NCBI GenBank assembly: GCA_964352625.1
Contig: CAYGSD010000006.1
Coordinates: forward strand, 1 to 64,000
Length of the DNA: 64,000 nt
Origin: JAAEPI01 sp964352625
GTDB lineage: Bacteria; Bacteroidota; Bacteroidia; Cytophagales; Cyclobacteriaceae
Direction: 5' to 3'
Shown here: in pieces, positions 16,320 through 25,023 of the stretch
Layout: every line of letters begins with the position of its first letter
How positions within the stretch are numbered: the stretch's first letter is position 1
Made by a program: the position numbers and the translations under genes
Notes under the pieces: model-generated
What the model was told of the DNA's origin: nothing
The model's input: only the letters and a program-made list of their open reading frames with translations
The model's database searches: none

Positions 16320-17813
16320 ATGATACTTGATCCGGCTTCCCTATCGGAAACCTCAGAGTTAAACTCTGATATCTGCATTATTGGTGCAGGTGCTGCGGGC
16401 ATTGCCCTGTGTAGTTCCTTGCTCGACACAAATTACAGTATCATTTTGCTTGAAAGTGGAGACTTCAGTGAGGAAGAAAACGGGCCGTTTCTAAGAGGAA
16501 GGAATGCTGGTTCACAACCGTTTAGCATTGGAGGTCAGCGCAGAAGGGTGGCAGGTGGCATGAATGACTGGAGTGGAAACTGCAGTTTGTTGGATAAAAC
16601 AGACTTTGATGCTAGCCCCAGGTTTCCCTCCAACTGGCCAGTAAGTTTTGAGGAATTAGATAAGTATACCAGTAAAGTTGAGCACTTTCTCAAGCTGGAT
16701 AGTCGATTTTCCAAGGGATCACTTGCCTCGACTTCAAGCGCCGCTAAGGTCAGCTTTCAGGACAAAAAATCCCCCAATTCCTTTTTAAAGGAAAAAACCT
16801 TTCTCAGGAGCAAAATCAAAGTACCCAGCGCGCAACTTGATGCCATCACCAAGGCCGATTCAAGGGTGAAAATAATTACCGGCGCAAGCGTTGGTGAAAT
16901 AAACACGAATGAGAATCGCACCCATACCGATAGTGTCACGGCTGTTTGTGATGACAAGACAATCACCATCCGTTCTAAGGTTGTCGTGATCGCTGCGGGT
17001 TTAGAAAATGCACCAATTCTAATGCGCACCATGAGCCAAGATGAGTCCGAGGAACCTCATCCGCTTCCGGCAGTTGGTCATTTCTTACACTCCCATTTGA
17101 TGACCTTACAAGGTTTTTTCATTCCTCGACAAGGAATAAAAATTAAGGAATACTGCCTACCCGGAGACTTGGGAACCAAGGGTAAAGAACGGGCTAAATC
17201 ATTCAAAGGGCTTCAGGTCGCTGATGAATTGAGAAATGAAAAAAACATGCTCAATGGCACCATGTTTCTATCACCTGTCACGCCCGAAGCATTGCTTATC
17301 CCTGATGAAGTTCGAGCAGAGGCCGGTAAATTATTAGCCGAAGAGAAGTTGCCAAATGACCATCCCATCTATGCCGTACGTCACTACCTGGAACAAATCC
17401 CCCGAAAGCACAATCATATTTCACTAGGCAAACCTTGGGGAAAATCTCCTTTTCCTCGACCAGAATATCATTGGCAAATCGACGAAGAAGAAATGAATAC
17501 CATGAAGCTTAACCTGGAGGTTTTGAGTGATTTCATGGAAGAAAATGATCTTGGGAAAGTATACGATAGGTCTTGTGGTGCCGAACAGAATCAGGCCATT
17601 CTGACCACCAATGCCCACCCTATGGGCGGAACCACCATGGGATCAGACAGAGAAAGCAGCGTGGTTGATCAAAATTGCAGGGTACATGGTTTTGATAATC
17701 TCTTTACTTTGGGTGGTTCTGTCATTCCACGAAGCGGTGCTTGCATGGTCACCTCAGTTATTCTACAGCTAAGTTTTCGACTATCTGATCACCTCAAAGA
17801 AGTTCTAGACTAA
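16320..17813 (+). CDS. GMC-family FAD oxidoreductase
   Basis: A 497-aa flavoprotein. The N-terminal Rossmann motif GAGAAG (22-27) is followed by LLESG; the C-terminal GMC signature appears as NAHPMGGTTMGSD, and the end carries NLFTLGGSVIPRSGACMVTS. No signal peptide is visible, so it is cytoplasmic. GMC enzymes oxidise alcohols, sugars or polyols. It is first of a tight rightward run: the sulfotransferase ATG lies one base after its stop, with a SAF-domain dehydrogenase and a glycosyltransferase beyond. The context suggests modification of a sugar or small glycoconjugate; the substrate is unknown. Confidence 0.88.
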   Translation: MILDPASLSETSELNSDICIIGAGAAGIALCSSLLDTNYSIILLESGDFSEEENGPFLRGRNAGSQPFSIGGQRRRVAGGMNDWSGNCSLLDKTDFDASPRFPSNWPVSFEELDKYTSKVEHFLKLDSRFSKGSLASTSSAAKVSFQDKKSPNSFLKEKTFLRSKIKVPSAQLDAITKADSRVKIITGASVGEINTNENRTHTDSVTAVCDDKTITIRSKVVVIAAGLENAPILMRTMSQDESEEPHPLPAVGHFLHSHLMTLQGFFIPRQGIKIKEYCLPGDLGTKGKERAKSFKGLQVADELRNEKNMLNGTMFLSPVTPEALLIPDEVRAEAGKLLAEEKLPNDHPIYAVRHYLEQIPRKHNHISLGKPWGKSPFPRPEYHWQIDEEEMNTMKLNLEVLSDFMEENDLGKVYDRSCGAEQNQAILTTNAHPMGGTTMGSDRESSVVDQNCRVHGFDNLFTLGGSVIPRSGACMVTSVILQLSFRLSDHLKEVLD

Positions 17814-17814
17814 T

Positions 17815-18507
17815 ATGACGACCCATGCAATTCTTGTTTTAGGCATTGCTCGATCCGGAACCTCTGCCCTTGCCGGAACTTTAGCCCACATGGGAATTCC
17901 CTTTGGAGATGGATTGAAACCAATTGATGAGCAAAATACCAAGGGGAACTACGAGCACATGGAGTTGTCAAAATTGAATCAACAAGTTTTAAAGGTATTC
18001 GGGTCAAATTGGAGTGATCACAATCCCCTACCTCACAATTGGATTGAACACCCTGAGGTAAAAAGCATCTCCGGGCAAATGGCCAGTATAATTGATCAGG
18101 ACTTTTCAGGTAATTCCATCTTTGGCATCAAAGACCCGAGGTTAGTCCCTCTGTTTCCACTTTACCTGAAAATTCTTCAAAAAAAATCCATTAAACCTAT
18201 TGTGGTTGCTTCCCACCGAAACAAGGAAGAAACCTTGAAATCCATAGCTAAATCTGGATACTACCACGGTGAGTTCACCTACTCTCTTGGTAATGAATTG
18301 TACGAGCATTACTCTGCAGGCATAGATCAGGCGATCGCTCTCTCTGGTGGCATTAGAATCGATTTTGAAGATTTGCTCTACAATACTGAAATCGTAAAAA
18401 AGGAAATACTGCAATCTTTTCCTAAAGAAGTAAGTGAGTATTTGGAGCATGAGAAAACCAAATTACCAGAATTTATAGATGTGCAATTACATCATCACAA
18501 GGCCTGA
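17815..18507 (+). CDS. Sulfotransferase-family protein
   Basis: A 230-aa P-loop protein. The N-terminal GIARSGTSAL (10-19) is the 5'-phosphosulfate-binding loop of sulfotransferases that use PAPS, and GIKDPRLVPLFP resembles the 3'-phosphate-binding segment. The protein is short but complete within the bacterial branch. It lies one base after the GMC oxidoreductase gene. It may sulfate a carbohydrate or lipid made by this gene set. A non-sulfating P-loop relative is possible, since such families are loosely defined. Confidence 0.75.
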   Translation: MTTHAILVLGIARSGTSALAGTLAHMGIPFGDGLKPIDEQNTKGNYEHMELSKLNQQVLKVFGSNWSDHNPLPHNWIEHPEVKSISGQMASIIDQDFSGNSIFGIKDPRLVPLFPLYLKILQKKSIKPIVVASHRNKEETLKSIAKSGYYHGEFTYSLGNELYEHYSAGIDQAIALSGGIRIDFEDLLYNTEIVKKEILQSFPKEVSEYLEHEKTKLPEFIDVQLHHHKA

Positions 18508-18534
18508 AATGAAGCACAGCATCAAACACCTAAA

Positions 18535-19695
18535 ATGCCCCATGCCATGCACATAAATATTGGTGTTTCAGGCACAGGATTCATTTCGACGGGATTCTTT
18601 CAGTTGGTTAATGGCAATCCAAATTATTCAATCAGCAAAGTGCTAAGCCGCAGACCAATAGCCTCATTTTCAAGGTATCAATTTGCTGATCTTGTCACCA
18701 ACAATGTTGATGAATTAATTGAAAGCTGTGATGTAATATTTGAGTGCTCGGGTGATGCCATTTTTGCTTCAGAGGTGATCAACCAAGCATTTCTTGCCGG
18801 CAAGCCTGTCGTCACAATGAATGCCGAATTTCAAATATGTGCAGGAACCTATTTTCAGGAATTAGGTCTCTTGCATGAGTCCGCTGGAGATCAACCAGGG
18901 AGTTTGGCTGCACTGAACCAGGAAGTTCAGATGATGGGATTCGAACCCGTGCTCTACGGTTCGCAAAAGTCTCATCTCAATCCCAACCCGGATCGGGAAT
19001 ACGCAGAGCATTGGGCCAAAATGAACCATCAAAGTGTGGAAAAAACGGTCTCCTTTTCTGATGGCACTAAGGTTCAAATAGAAACAGCATTGGTCGCTAA
19101 TGGACTGGGTACCGAGATACTCCAAGATGGTCTCATGGGGCCATCCGCGGTATCAACTAAGGATGGAGCCTTTATGTTGGCAGAGCTTGCCGAGCAGCAA
19201 GGCAAAGTTGTTAGTGATTTTGTGCTGCACAAGGAAGGGCTAGGTGAAGTTTTCATCGTGGCAAAACATCAAGAGAACCATCGGGCAGCTCTATCCTACT
19301 ACAAATTTGGACAAGGCCCCTACTATTTCATACAGCGATCTTTTCATCTCGGTCACTTCGAAATTCTTAATTCGATTAATTCGGTTTTGAATACCTCGGT
19401 GCAGTTATTTAACAACGGCCTGAACCCTACAATCAGCGTGGCTGCTGTGGCAAAGCAAGACATTTCGGCTGGGACTTTTCTTGCTCAGGGCGTAGGTAGT
19501 TTTGAGGTTCGGGGAAAAGCCGTTAAAATAGAAGTTCATCCAAATCATGTTCCAATAGCACTTCTTCAAAACTGTGAGATTCAGAGAAGTATAAAACGTG
19601 GTGAAATTGTTACCTTCAATGATGTAGCCCTTCCTGATAGTTTGGCCTATCGTGCCTGGAAACATACCCACAGCAAGACTTTGAATACAGTTTAA
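18535..19695 (+). CDS. Homoserine-dehydrogenase-like oxidoreductase with SAF domain
   Basis: A 386-aa protein of the COG4091 type. Residues 7-17 (NIGVSGTGFIS) form an NAD(P)-binding loop, followed by CDVIFECSGDAIFASEVINQAFLAGKPVVTMNAE, a dehydrogenase-like core. The C-terminal 90 residues (VAAVAKQDISAGTFLAQGVGSFE...IQRSIKRGEIVTFNDVALPD) form an SAF domain, as in sialic acid synthases and altronate dehydratases. Biochemically studied relatives act on branched or acidic sugars. With the neighbouring GMC, sulfotransferase and glycosyltransferase genes it probably acts on a sugar-like intermediate rather than homoserine. An alternative start lies four codons downstream. Confidence 0.75.
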   Translation: MPHAMHINIGVSGTGFISTGFFQLVNGNPNYSISKVLSRRPIASFSRYQFADLVTNNVDELIESCDVIFECSGDAIFASEVINQAFLAGKPVVTMNAEFQICAGTYFQELGLLHESAGDQPGSLAALNQEVQMMGFEPVLYGSQKSHLNPNPDREYAEHWAKMNHQSVEKTVSFSDGTKVQIETALVANGLGTEILQDGLMGPSAVSTKDGAFMLAELAEQQGKVVSDFVLHKEGLGEVFIVAKHQENHRAALSYYKFGQGPYYFIQRSFHLGHFEILNSINSVLNTSVQLFNNGLNPTISVAAVAKQDISAGTFLAQGVGSFEVRGKAVKIEVHPNHVPIALLQNCEIQRSIKRGEIVTFNDVALPDSLAYRAWKHTHSKTLNTV

Positions 19696-19707
19696 CCCCA
19701 AAGAGCA

Positions 19708-20607
19708 ATGATTTCACTGATTTTGTGCGTCTACAATATGACGCGAGAGGTGCCTAGAACACTCCATACCTTGACTAAAACCTACCAGCAGGAATTCACG
19801 GGTGAGTACGAGGTAATTGTGGTGGAAAATGGTTCCTCTGAGCGATTAACAAAAGAGCAAGTCGAAGCATTTGGGCCAGAGTTCAGGTACATCTACTTTG
19901 ATGAAGGAAAGGTTTCGCCAGTTTTCGCGATTAACCATGCCGTTGCTAGTGCAAAGGGTGACATTGTATGCATATTGAACGATGGAGCCCGAATGCTTAG
20001 CCCAGGCGTCATTGGTAATGCGGAAAGAGCTTTCAAAATATTTCCCAATGCCGTTGTGGCCACTTTGTCTTGGCACCTTGGTCCCAAAGTCCAAATGCAA
20101 TCCATCAAAGAAGGGTATTGTCAGGAAGTGGAGGACGAATTGCTTGAAAGCATCCCGTGGCAAACCGATGGGTACAGTCTTTTCACCAAGTCAGTTTTGG
20201 CAGGATCCAGCATCAAAGGATGGTTCATTTCCCCTGCTGAAAGCAATTGCGTATTTATGACCAAAAAAACGTTCTATGAAATCGGTGGTCAGGACGAACG
20301 CTTCGTTTCACCGGGTGGAGGACTCATCGCCTTGGAGTTTTTCAAAAATGCCTGGCTCAATGAAGCCGTTCAGCCGGTTATGATACTTGGTGAAGGTACC
20401 TTCCATCAGGTGCATGGTGGAATCGCCACGAATGCGCCCAAGGAGGTGCAGCAAGAACGAATGAAGCGAATGCGCGATGAATACAAGAGTATTCGTGGTG
20501 TGGAATACACTTCGCCAGACCGGGAGCCGTATTATCTTGGTAACCTGCCTAAGGAGGCCCTTCCATTCGTTAAAATCTCTGCCGATAAGCTATTGGATTC
20601 ACAGTAG
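19708..20607 (+). CDS. Family 2 glycosyltransferase
   Basis: A 299-aa GT-A fold enzyme. The N-terminus (MISLILCVYNMTREV) and YEVIVVENGSS are the nucleotide-sugar-binding strands; ILNDGARM takes the place of the usual DxD region. The C-terminal half contains FYEIGGQDERFVSPGGG, resembling the acceptor-side loop of GT2 enzymes. It is cytoplasmic with no TM segment. It closes the run of GMC oxidoreductase, sulfotransferase and SAF-domain dehydrogenase (12-bp gap), suggesting that the cluster builds and decorates a glycoconjugate. Confidence 0.85.
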   Translation: MISLILCVYNMTREVPRTLHTLTKTYQQEFTGEYEVIVVENGSSERLTKEQVEAFGPEFRYIYFDEGKVSPVFAINHAVASAKGDIVCILNDGARMLSPGVIGNAERAFKIFPNAVVATLSWHLGPKVQMQSIKEGYCQEVEDELLESIPWQTDGYSLFTKSVLAGSSIKGWFISPAESNCVFMTKKTFYEIGGQDERFVSPGGGLIALEFFKNAWLNEAVQPVMILGEGTFHQVHGGIATNAPKEVQQERMKRMRDEYKSIRGVEYTSPDREPYYLGNLPKEALPFVKISADKLLDSQ

Positions 20608-20667
20608 AGTTTTTCTAATGAATGACATTTCGGACGGTTATCTTTGGGTTCGATATTTCAAAATTGA

Positions 20668-22206
20668 ATGGAAAAGGAAGAAAGAATACGTGAAGATGAA
20701 GTAGCGAAATGCATTTCAATTCTTGAAAATCTTAGTCAAAATGCTGATCAGCTTTTTGAGATTCCTGAAAAGCAGCGCATCGCCTTAATGAAAGCTGCTG
20801 GCCAGCTCACACGCCCAAGCAGGGACGAATTCCAACAAAGGCGCAAAGACGCAAAAAAAGCCGCCAAGCGAAAGCAGCAAGAACGGGACAAGCATGCCCG
20901 AAAAATCACGGGGATCAGAAGTGCTCGGGAGACGGTAGTTTTCGAAGCACCCAAGCAACTGAATATCCCGAAAGAAGCATTGGAAGAAAGACCTGAGCTT
21001 GAATCACCCAGAAACTGCTACGTCTGTAAGAAGCTGTATACCAAGGTTCATCATTTTTATGATGCCATGTGTCAGGAATGTGGCGACTTCAACTATGCCA
21101 AGCGTTTTCAGACGGCCGATCTTTCAGGACAAGTTGCCTTGGTGACGGGTTCCCGGCTGAAGATTGGCTATCACATCGCGCTGACTCTCCTGCGCTCTGG
21201 AGCCACGGTCATCGCCACCACTCGCTTCCCGGTAGATTCAGCACTCAGATTCGCCAAGGAACCTGACTTCACTGATTGGAGTCACCGCCTCAGGATTCAT
21301 GGGCTCGACCTGAGACACATTCCAAGCGTGGAAATCTTCTGCAACTACATCATGCTCGAGTATGACCGTCTGGACATACTCATTAACAATGCCGCACAGA
21401 CTGTCAGACGTCCGGCAGGATTTTACAGGCATCTGATGGCCAACGAAGAAAAGGATTTTGAGGCGCTCCCAGATCAGGTACGAACGGTGCTGGCCGGCCA
21501 TCAGCAGTGCATCTCAGAACTCAGAGCATTCTCCACGGAAGCAACAAAGGGACAAAAAAACCTGCCGGTAAGCTGGCAAACGCCCGAACCGGGCATAGGC
21601 CTAAGCGCGTCCGCAAAACTCTCACAGATTCCCTACAGCTTTGACCGATCACACCAGTCGAATGAAGTCTTTCCCGAAGGTGCATTGGATGCTGACTTGC
21701 AGCAAGTAGATCTCCGAAAAACAAATAGCTGGCGATTGAAACTGGGTGAAATTGAAACCCCTGAAATGGTTGAAGTTCATCTGGTTAATGCGGTGGCTCC
21801 CTTTGTGCTGTGCAACCGACTCTCCAACCTGATGCGCCGAGAAAATACGGGAATGAAACACATCGTGAATGTCTCAGCCATGGAAGGCAAATTCCATCGC
21901 TTTCACAAAGAAGACAGGCACCCACACACCAACATGGCCAAAGCAGCACTCAATATGATGACCCATACGTCCGCATTGGATTTCGCCAAGGATGGTATTT
22001 ACATGAATGCGGTAGACACGGGCTGGGTCACCGATGAAGATCCGGTGGAATTATCAAAATACAAGGAAGAAGTTCATGACTTCCAACCGCCATTGGACAT
22101 TGTAGACGGTGCGGCCAGAGTCCTTGATCCCCTAATTGATGGCATCAACACGGGCAAACACTGGTGTGGTAAATTCCTCAAGGACTATTTCCCAATTGAT
22201 TGGTAG
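20668..22206 (+). CDS. SDR-fold protein with N-terminal zinc ribbon
   Basis: A 512-aa protein. Residues 1-100 are charged and helical; residues about 118-140 carry two CxxC pairs (CYVC, CQEC) forming a putative zinc ribbon; the rest is a short-chain dehydrogenase domain beginning DLSGQVALVTGSRLKIGYHI and including ILINNAAQT. The usual SDR catalytic YxxxK appears as TNMAK, so the tyrosine is replaced by threonine, and the glycine-rich loop is TGSRLKIG instead of TGxxxGIG. Activity may be altered or lost. A TATCTTTG element at 20639-20646 could be its -7 box, though no good -33 is seen. The next gene overlaps its stop. Confidence 0.8.
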   Translation: MEKEERIREDEVAKCISILENLSQNADQLFEIPEKQRIALMKAAGQLTRPSRDEFQQRRKDAKKAAKRKQQERDKHARKITGIRSARETVVFEAPKQLNIPKEALEERPELESPRNCYVCKKLYTKVHHFYDAMCQECGDFNYAKRFQTADLSGQVALVTGSRLKIGYHIALTLLRSGATVIATTRFPVDSALRFAKEPDFTDWSHRLRIHGLDLRHIPSVEIFCNYIMLEYDRLDILINNAAQTVRRPAGFYRHLMANEEKDFEALPDQVRTVLAGHQQCISELRAFSTEATKGQKNLPVSWQTPEPGIGLSASAKLSQIPYSFDRSHQSNEVFPEGALDADLQQVDLRKTNSWRLKLGEIETPEMVEVHLVNAVAPFVLCNRLSNLMRRENTGMKHIVNVSAMEGKFHRFHKEDRHPHTNMAKAALNMMTHTSALDFAKDGIYMNAVDTGWVTDEDPVELSKYKEEVHDFQPPLDIVDGAARVLDPLIDGINTGKHWCGKFLKDYFPIDW

Positions 22207-22985
22207 TGGCGAACTGGAAGCATTTCTATTTGATCAGAATCGAATTTCTGGGGTTCAGGTATCACGGCTGGCAAAAGCAAGAAGGTTTTAGGAGTGTGAA
22301 TGGAATGATTGATAAGACGCTGCTATTCATTCTTAGGCATGACGACTTCAGAACGTTGGGTTGCGGACGCACGGATGCCAAAGTCTCCGCCAATGATTAT
22401 GCATTCGAGCTCTTTCTGAATGAGCCTGCCCTACCTGAGCAGTTACTTCACCGACTAAACAAGAACCTACCTTCCGACATTAGAGCAAAGTCCGTGGAAG
22501 AGGTCTCGGCAGAGTTCAATATTATTCAGAGCCCCAAGTGTAAAGAATACCGGTACTATTTTTCGTCAGGCGAAAAGTCTCATCCTTTCAATGCACCACT
22601 CATTCGGGACTTTGGCAAGCTGCTTGATGTGGATCAAATGAAAGCGGCCGCCTTATTATTCAATGGCACTCATAATTTCAAAAGGTATGTAAGCAAACCA
22701 TCCGAAGACACTGTGTTTGAAAGGGAAGTGCTCCATTCTTCCATTGAACAGAACGATGACCTTACAGGAAGCTTTCTACCGCCTACCTCCTACTTCTTCC
22801 GTGTTATTTCCAAAGGGTTTATGCGCTATCAGGTTCGTCTGATGATGGGGGCTTTAGTGGAAGTAGGCCGAGGTACTTGGTCTCAGGAAGACTTGCAGGA
22901 GTCATTAAGAAACCCAAACGGTGAACAAATAAAGCACGTAGCGCCTTCATCTGGGCTTGTGCTTTACTCCATTGAATTCAACTAA
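22206..22985 (+). CDS. TruA-like tRNA pseudouridine synthase
   Basis: A 259-aa protein of the TruA family, which isomerises uridines in the tRNA anticodon arm. The catalytic Asp lies in GCGRTDAKVSA, a variant of the canonical GRTDAGVHA. Also present are KEYRYYF, NGTHNF and FMRYQVRLMMGALVEVGRG near the end. The start is taken as GTG at 22206, which overlaps the SDR gene's TAG by one base; TTG at 22200 is the alternative. The altered motif suggests a paralogue, with an ordinary truA perhaps elsewhere. A damaged second copy of the 3' end occurs at 24775-24906. Confidence 0.8.
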   Translation: MANWKHFYLIRIEFLGFRYHGWQKQEGFRSVNGMIDKTLLFILRHDDFRTLGCGRTDAKVSANDYAFELFLNEPALPEQLLHRLNKNLPSDIRAKSVEEVSAEFNIIQSPKCKEYRYYFSSGEKSHPFNAPLIRDFGKLLDVDQMKAAALLFNGTHNFKRYVSKPSEDTVFEREVLHSSIEQNDDLTGSFLPPTSYFFRVISKGFMRYQVRLMMGALVEVGRGTWSQEDLQESLRNPNGEQIKHVAPSSGLVLYSIEFN

Positions 22986-23036
22986 TGAACATTCAAATGC
23001 TGACTTATAGACTCTTCAAAAGTCTTACTAGGTATA

Positions 23037-24647
23037 CTACTCTACTAGAATTCTATGGCTTTGAATTTCATTTTTAGATCGTATTTGTACAATGTAAATA
23101 CCGGCTGTCATTTGTATACCTGAAGTAGCAATGAACTCATAGCCCCCCTCAAACAACATCTGACCGCTAATTGAATAAATACCAATACTTGATATCCCAT
23201 CTAATTGGCCAAAAATCTCCAATTTTCCATTTTGTATCGGATTAACTATTCTGAAATTTTCAAAATTAAAATTATCACTTGCGGACAAAATAGATTGTTC
23301 CACTATGCAGACTTCTGAAAGTTGATTCACATCTTCAATAATGCCTCGTGACGTTAAGGTTATTGATTCAAAAGCCTCATAATCTAATGGGTACCGGATA
23401 GCACGAAAAATAGAGTTGCCAACTGGGGTCTCAAATTGATTAAAAATCTCTTGGCCAGATGGATTCATATAACTCCATAAGACATCTCCATCTCTATTTA
23501 TCTCGGTAATTCGCCCTTTGGATGACTCACAGATAAGCACATTTCCATTCTCCTGTATTTGAATTCCTGACTTCTTTTCTTCATAAAACTGTTCTCCTAG
23601 AAGAACACCTCTCCACGACCAAAAAGCTGATTCAGGTTCGAATTTGCCATCAAAAATTTGGTATTCTCCATCAACTATTTCTGGCTCAATTATTACAATT
23701 TCACTAGTCAATTCAGTGTTCGGGGGGTTATTATTAAAAACTGAGATTAAACCTTCATTAACGTGACCAGATGCTATCCATTCAGGGTTATGCTGTCCTC
23801 CAAGCATTCGATCTTCATCCGAACCTTGACCATACACTTGGGGGTTGCCCCATCTCCACAAGATGTCCCCTCCTTTATTGCTATTACCACCAGTATGTGA
23901 CGAAGCTTCTTCTGTTGTGGTACTATGATCAATAATATATATCTCGTTTAGATTTCTAGCAGAAAAAAGGATTTGATCCAGGCTAGCATTATAGTCCAAC
24001 CCATTCATGTGACTGAAATTGAATGTTTCTTCATTGTCAAAGTTTATATCAATCAATTCAGGATGATCAGCAACAACTCCAAAGTTGTTTTTAGTCACGT
24101 CAAAATCTTGAACTAAATGGTCAATAAGCGACCAACTCCATACGATTTCAATATCATTTTCGCCTATCGGCTTAATCTCAACGATTTTGTCCAATTGGAA
24201 TTCGTCATCCGTGATATTAGGATTTCTTCCAGCTTCGATTAAATCAGCTTTGGGATGTACGTCGTAAAGTATACAAAGAATATTACCATTTGGTAAAGGT
24301 TCAATATCATGATGCAGTCCAAACTCATTGTCAATAACATCGTATGACCACTTGATTTCCCCATCCCAACCTCTCCTTTCCAGGAAGTTCTTCCCCCCCC
24401 TAAGCAAATCTCCATTCTCTAGAAGGTAACATGATCTATTTGGCTGGTCATTAAAAACCCATTCATTGACCACACTTCCGCAGTTATCAATTAAATAAAC
24501 AGAGTTATTAGATTCAGGTGTAAAGAGAGTATAACCCTCAGAAACATTACCCTCATCTTCAATAAGACCAACAGTTGGGGTTTGGGCTTTAATCTGACTA
24601 CCGATTAAAAGGCAAAGAATAAGTAATAAATATTTTGATTTCACCAT
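23037..24647 (-). CDS. Secreted arylsulfotransferase-like protein with T9SS sorting domain
   Basis: A 536-aa secreted protein. It begins with a signal peptide (MVKSKYLLLILCLLIGSQIKAQ). The middle carries beta-propeller-like repeats with ENGDLLRGG, HHDIEPLPNGNIL, FSHMNGLDYN and LISVFNNN, the style of the arylsulfotransferase (ASST) family. The last 80 residues, from NPIQNGKLEIFGQ through YSISGQMLFEGG to GIYIVQI, form a type A C-terminal sorting domain for type IX secretion. It is transcribed against its neighbours and is flanked by truA on one side and a truA 3' fragment on the other, so it probably entered between two copies. True sulfotransferase activity is unproven; many family members are uncharacterised. 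Confidence 0.82.
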   Translation of the reverse strand: MVKSKYLLLILCLLIGSQIKAQTPTVGLIEDEGNVSEGYTLFTPESNNSVYLIDNCGSVVNEWVFNDQPNRSCYLLENGDLLRGGKNFLERRGWDGEIKWSYDVIDNEFGLHHDIEPLPNGNILCILYDVHPKADLIEAGRNPNITDDEFQLDKIVEIKPIGENDIEIVWSWSLIDHLVQDFDVTKNNFGVVADHPELIDINFDNEETFNFSHMNGLDYNASLDQILFSARNLNEIYIIDHSTTTEEASSHTGGNSNKGGDILWRWGNPQVYGQGSDEDRMLGGQHNPEWIASGHVNEGLISVFNNNPPNTELTSEIVIIEPEIVDGEYQIFDGKFEPESAFWSWRGVLLGEQFYEEKKSGIQIQENGNVLICESSKGRITEINRDGDVLWSYMNPSGQEIFNQFETPVGNSIFRAIRYPLDYEAFESITLTSRGIIEDVNQLSEVCIVEQSILSASDNFNFENFRIVNPIQNGKLEIFGQLDGISSIGIYSISGQMLFEGGYEFIATSGIQMTAGIYIVQIRSKNEIQSHRILVE

Positions 24648-25023
24648 TTAGCAAAAATATTACATCATCTATTCGTAAACCATTAAATCATATAAAATAG
24701 AACTACTATTCTCGATAAAAGCACATCGCCGTGCAAAACCTTTAGAACATGTCTCAACAAAATTCAACATTAATTTAGTTGAAGTGGGTCGAGGTTCTTG
24801 GTCTCTGGAATACCTGAAGGAATCCTTAAATAACCCAAACGGTGAACAAATAAAGCACGTAGCGCCTTCATCGGGATTGGTGCTTTATCGAGTGGAATTT
24901 GATTGACTAATTACCATTGATAAGAAATATTCTCCGCAATAGTCATAATCAAACGATTGCGAAAAGTGTCGATCAATAGGATGAAGACTTTCTCAACCTT
25001 TCATTGGTATCTTTAAAGTTCGC
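24648..25023. other. Intergenic region containing a truA fragment
   Basis: Apart from the truA remnant, this 376-bp gap is AT-rich with no further coding signal. A weak match to the -7 box (TATCTTTA, 25008-25015) precedes the start at 25024 by 8 bp. It is too close to the start codon to be convincing. Confidence 0.6.
24775..24906 (+). pseudogene. truA 3'-end fragment
   Basis: A 43-codon fragment reads LVEVGRGSWSLEYLKESL... and ends SSGLVLYRVEFD-stop. It aligns without gaps to the last 132 nt of the truA-like gene (22854-22985); counting by eye gives 106 identical positions. A 41-nt block (24832-24872, equal to 22911-22951) is identical. There is no upstream TruA sequence in frame, so it is a remnant and not a gene. 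It marks a former second copy separated from truA by the secreted arylsulfotransferase-like gene. Confidence 0.9.

Noticed and set aside
24775..24906. Independent small gene
   Set aside because: The frame is an uncapped 3' end of truA with no start codon or upstream domain, so it is called a pseudogene.
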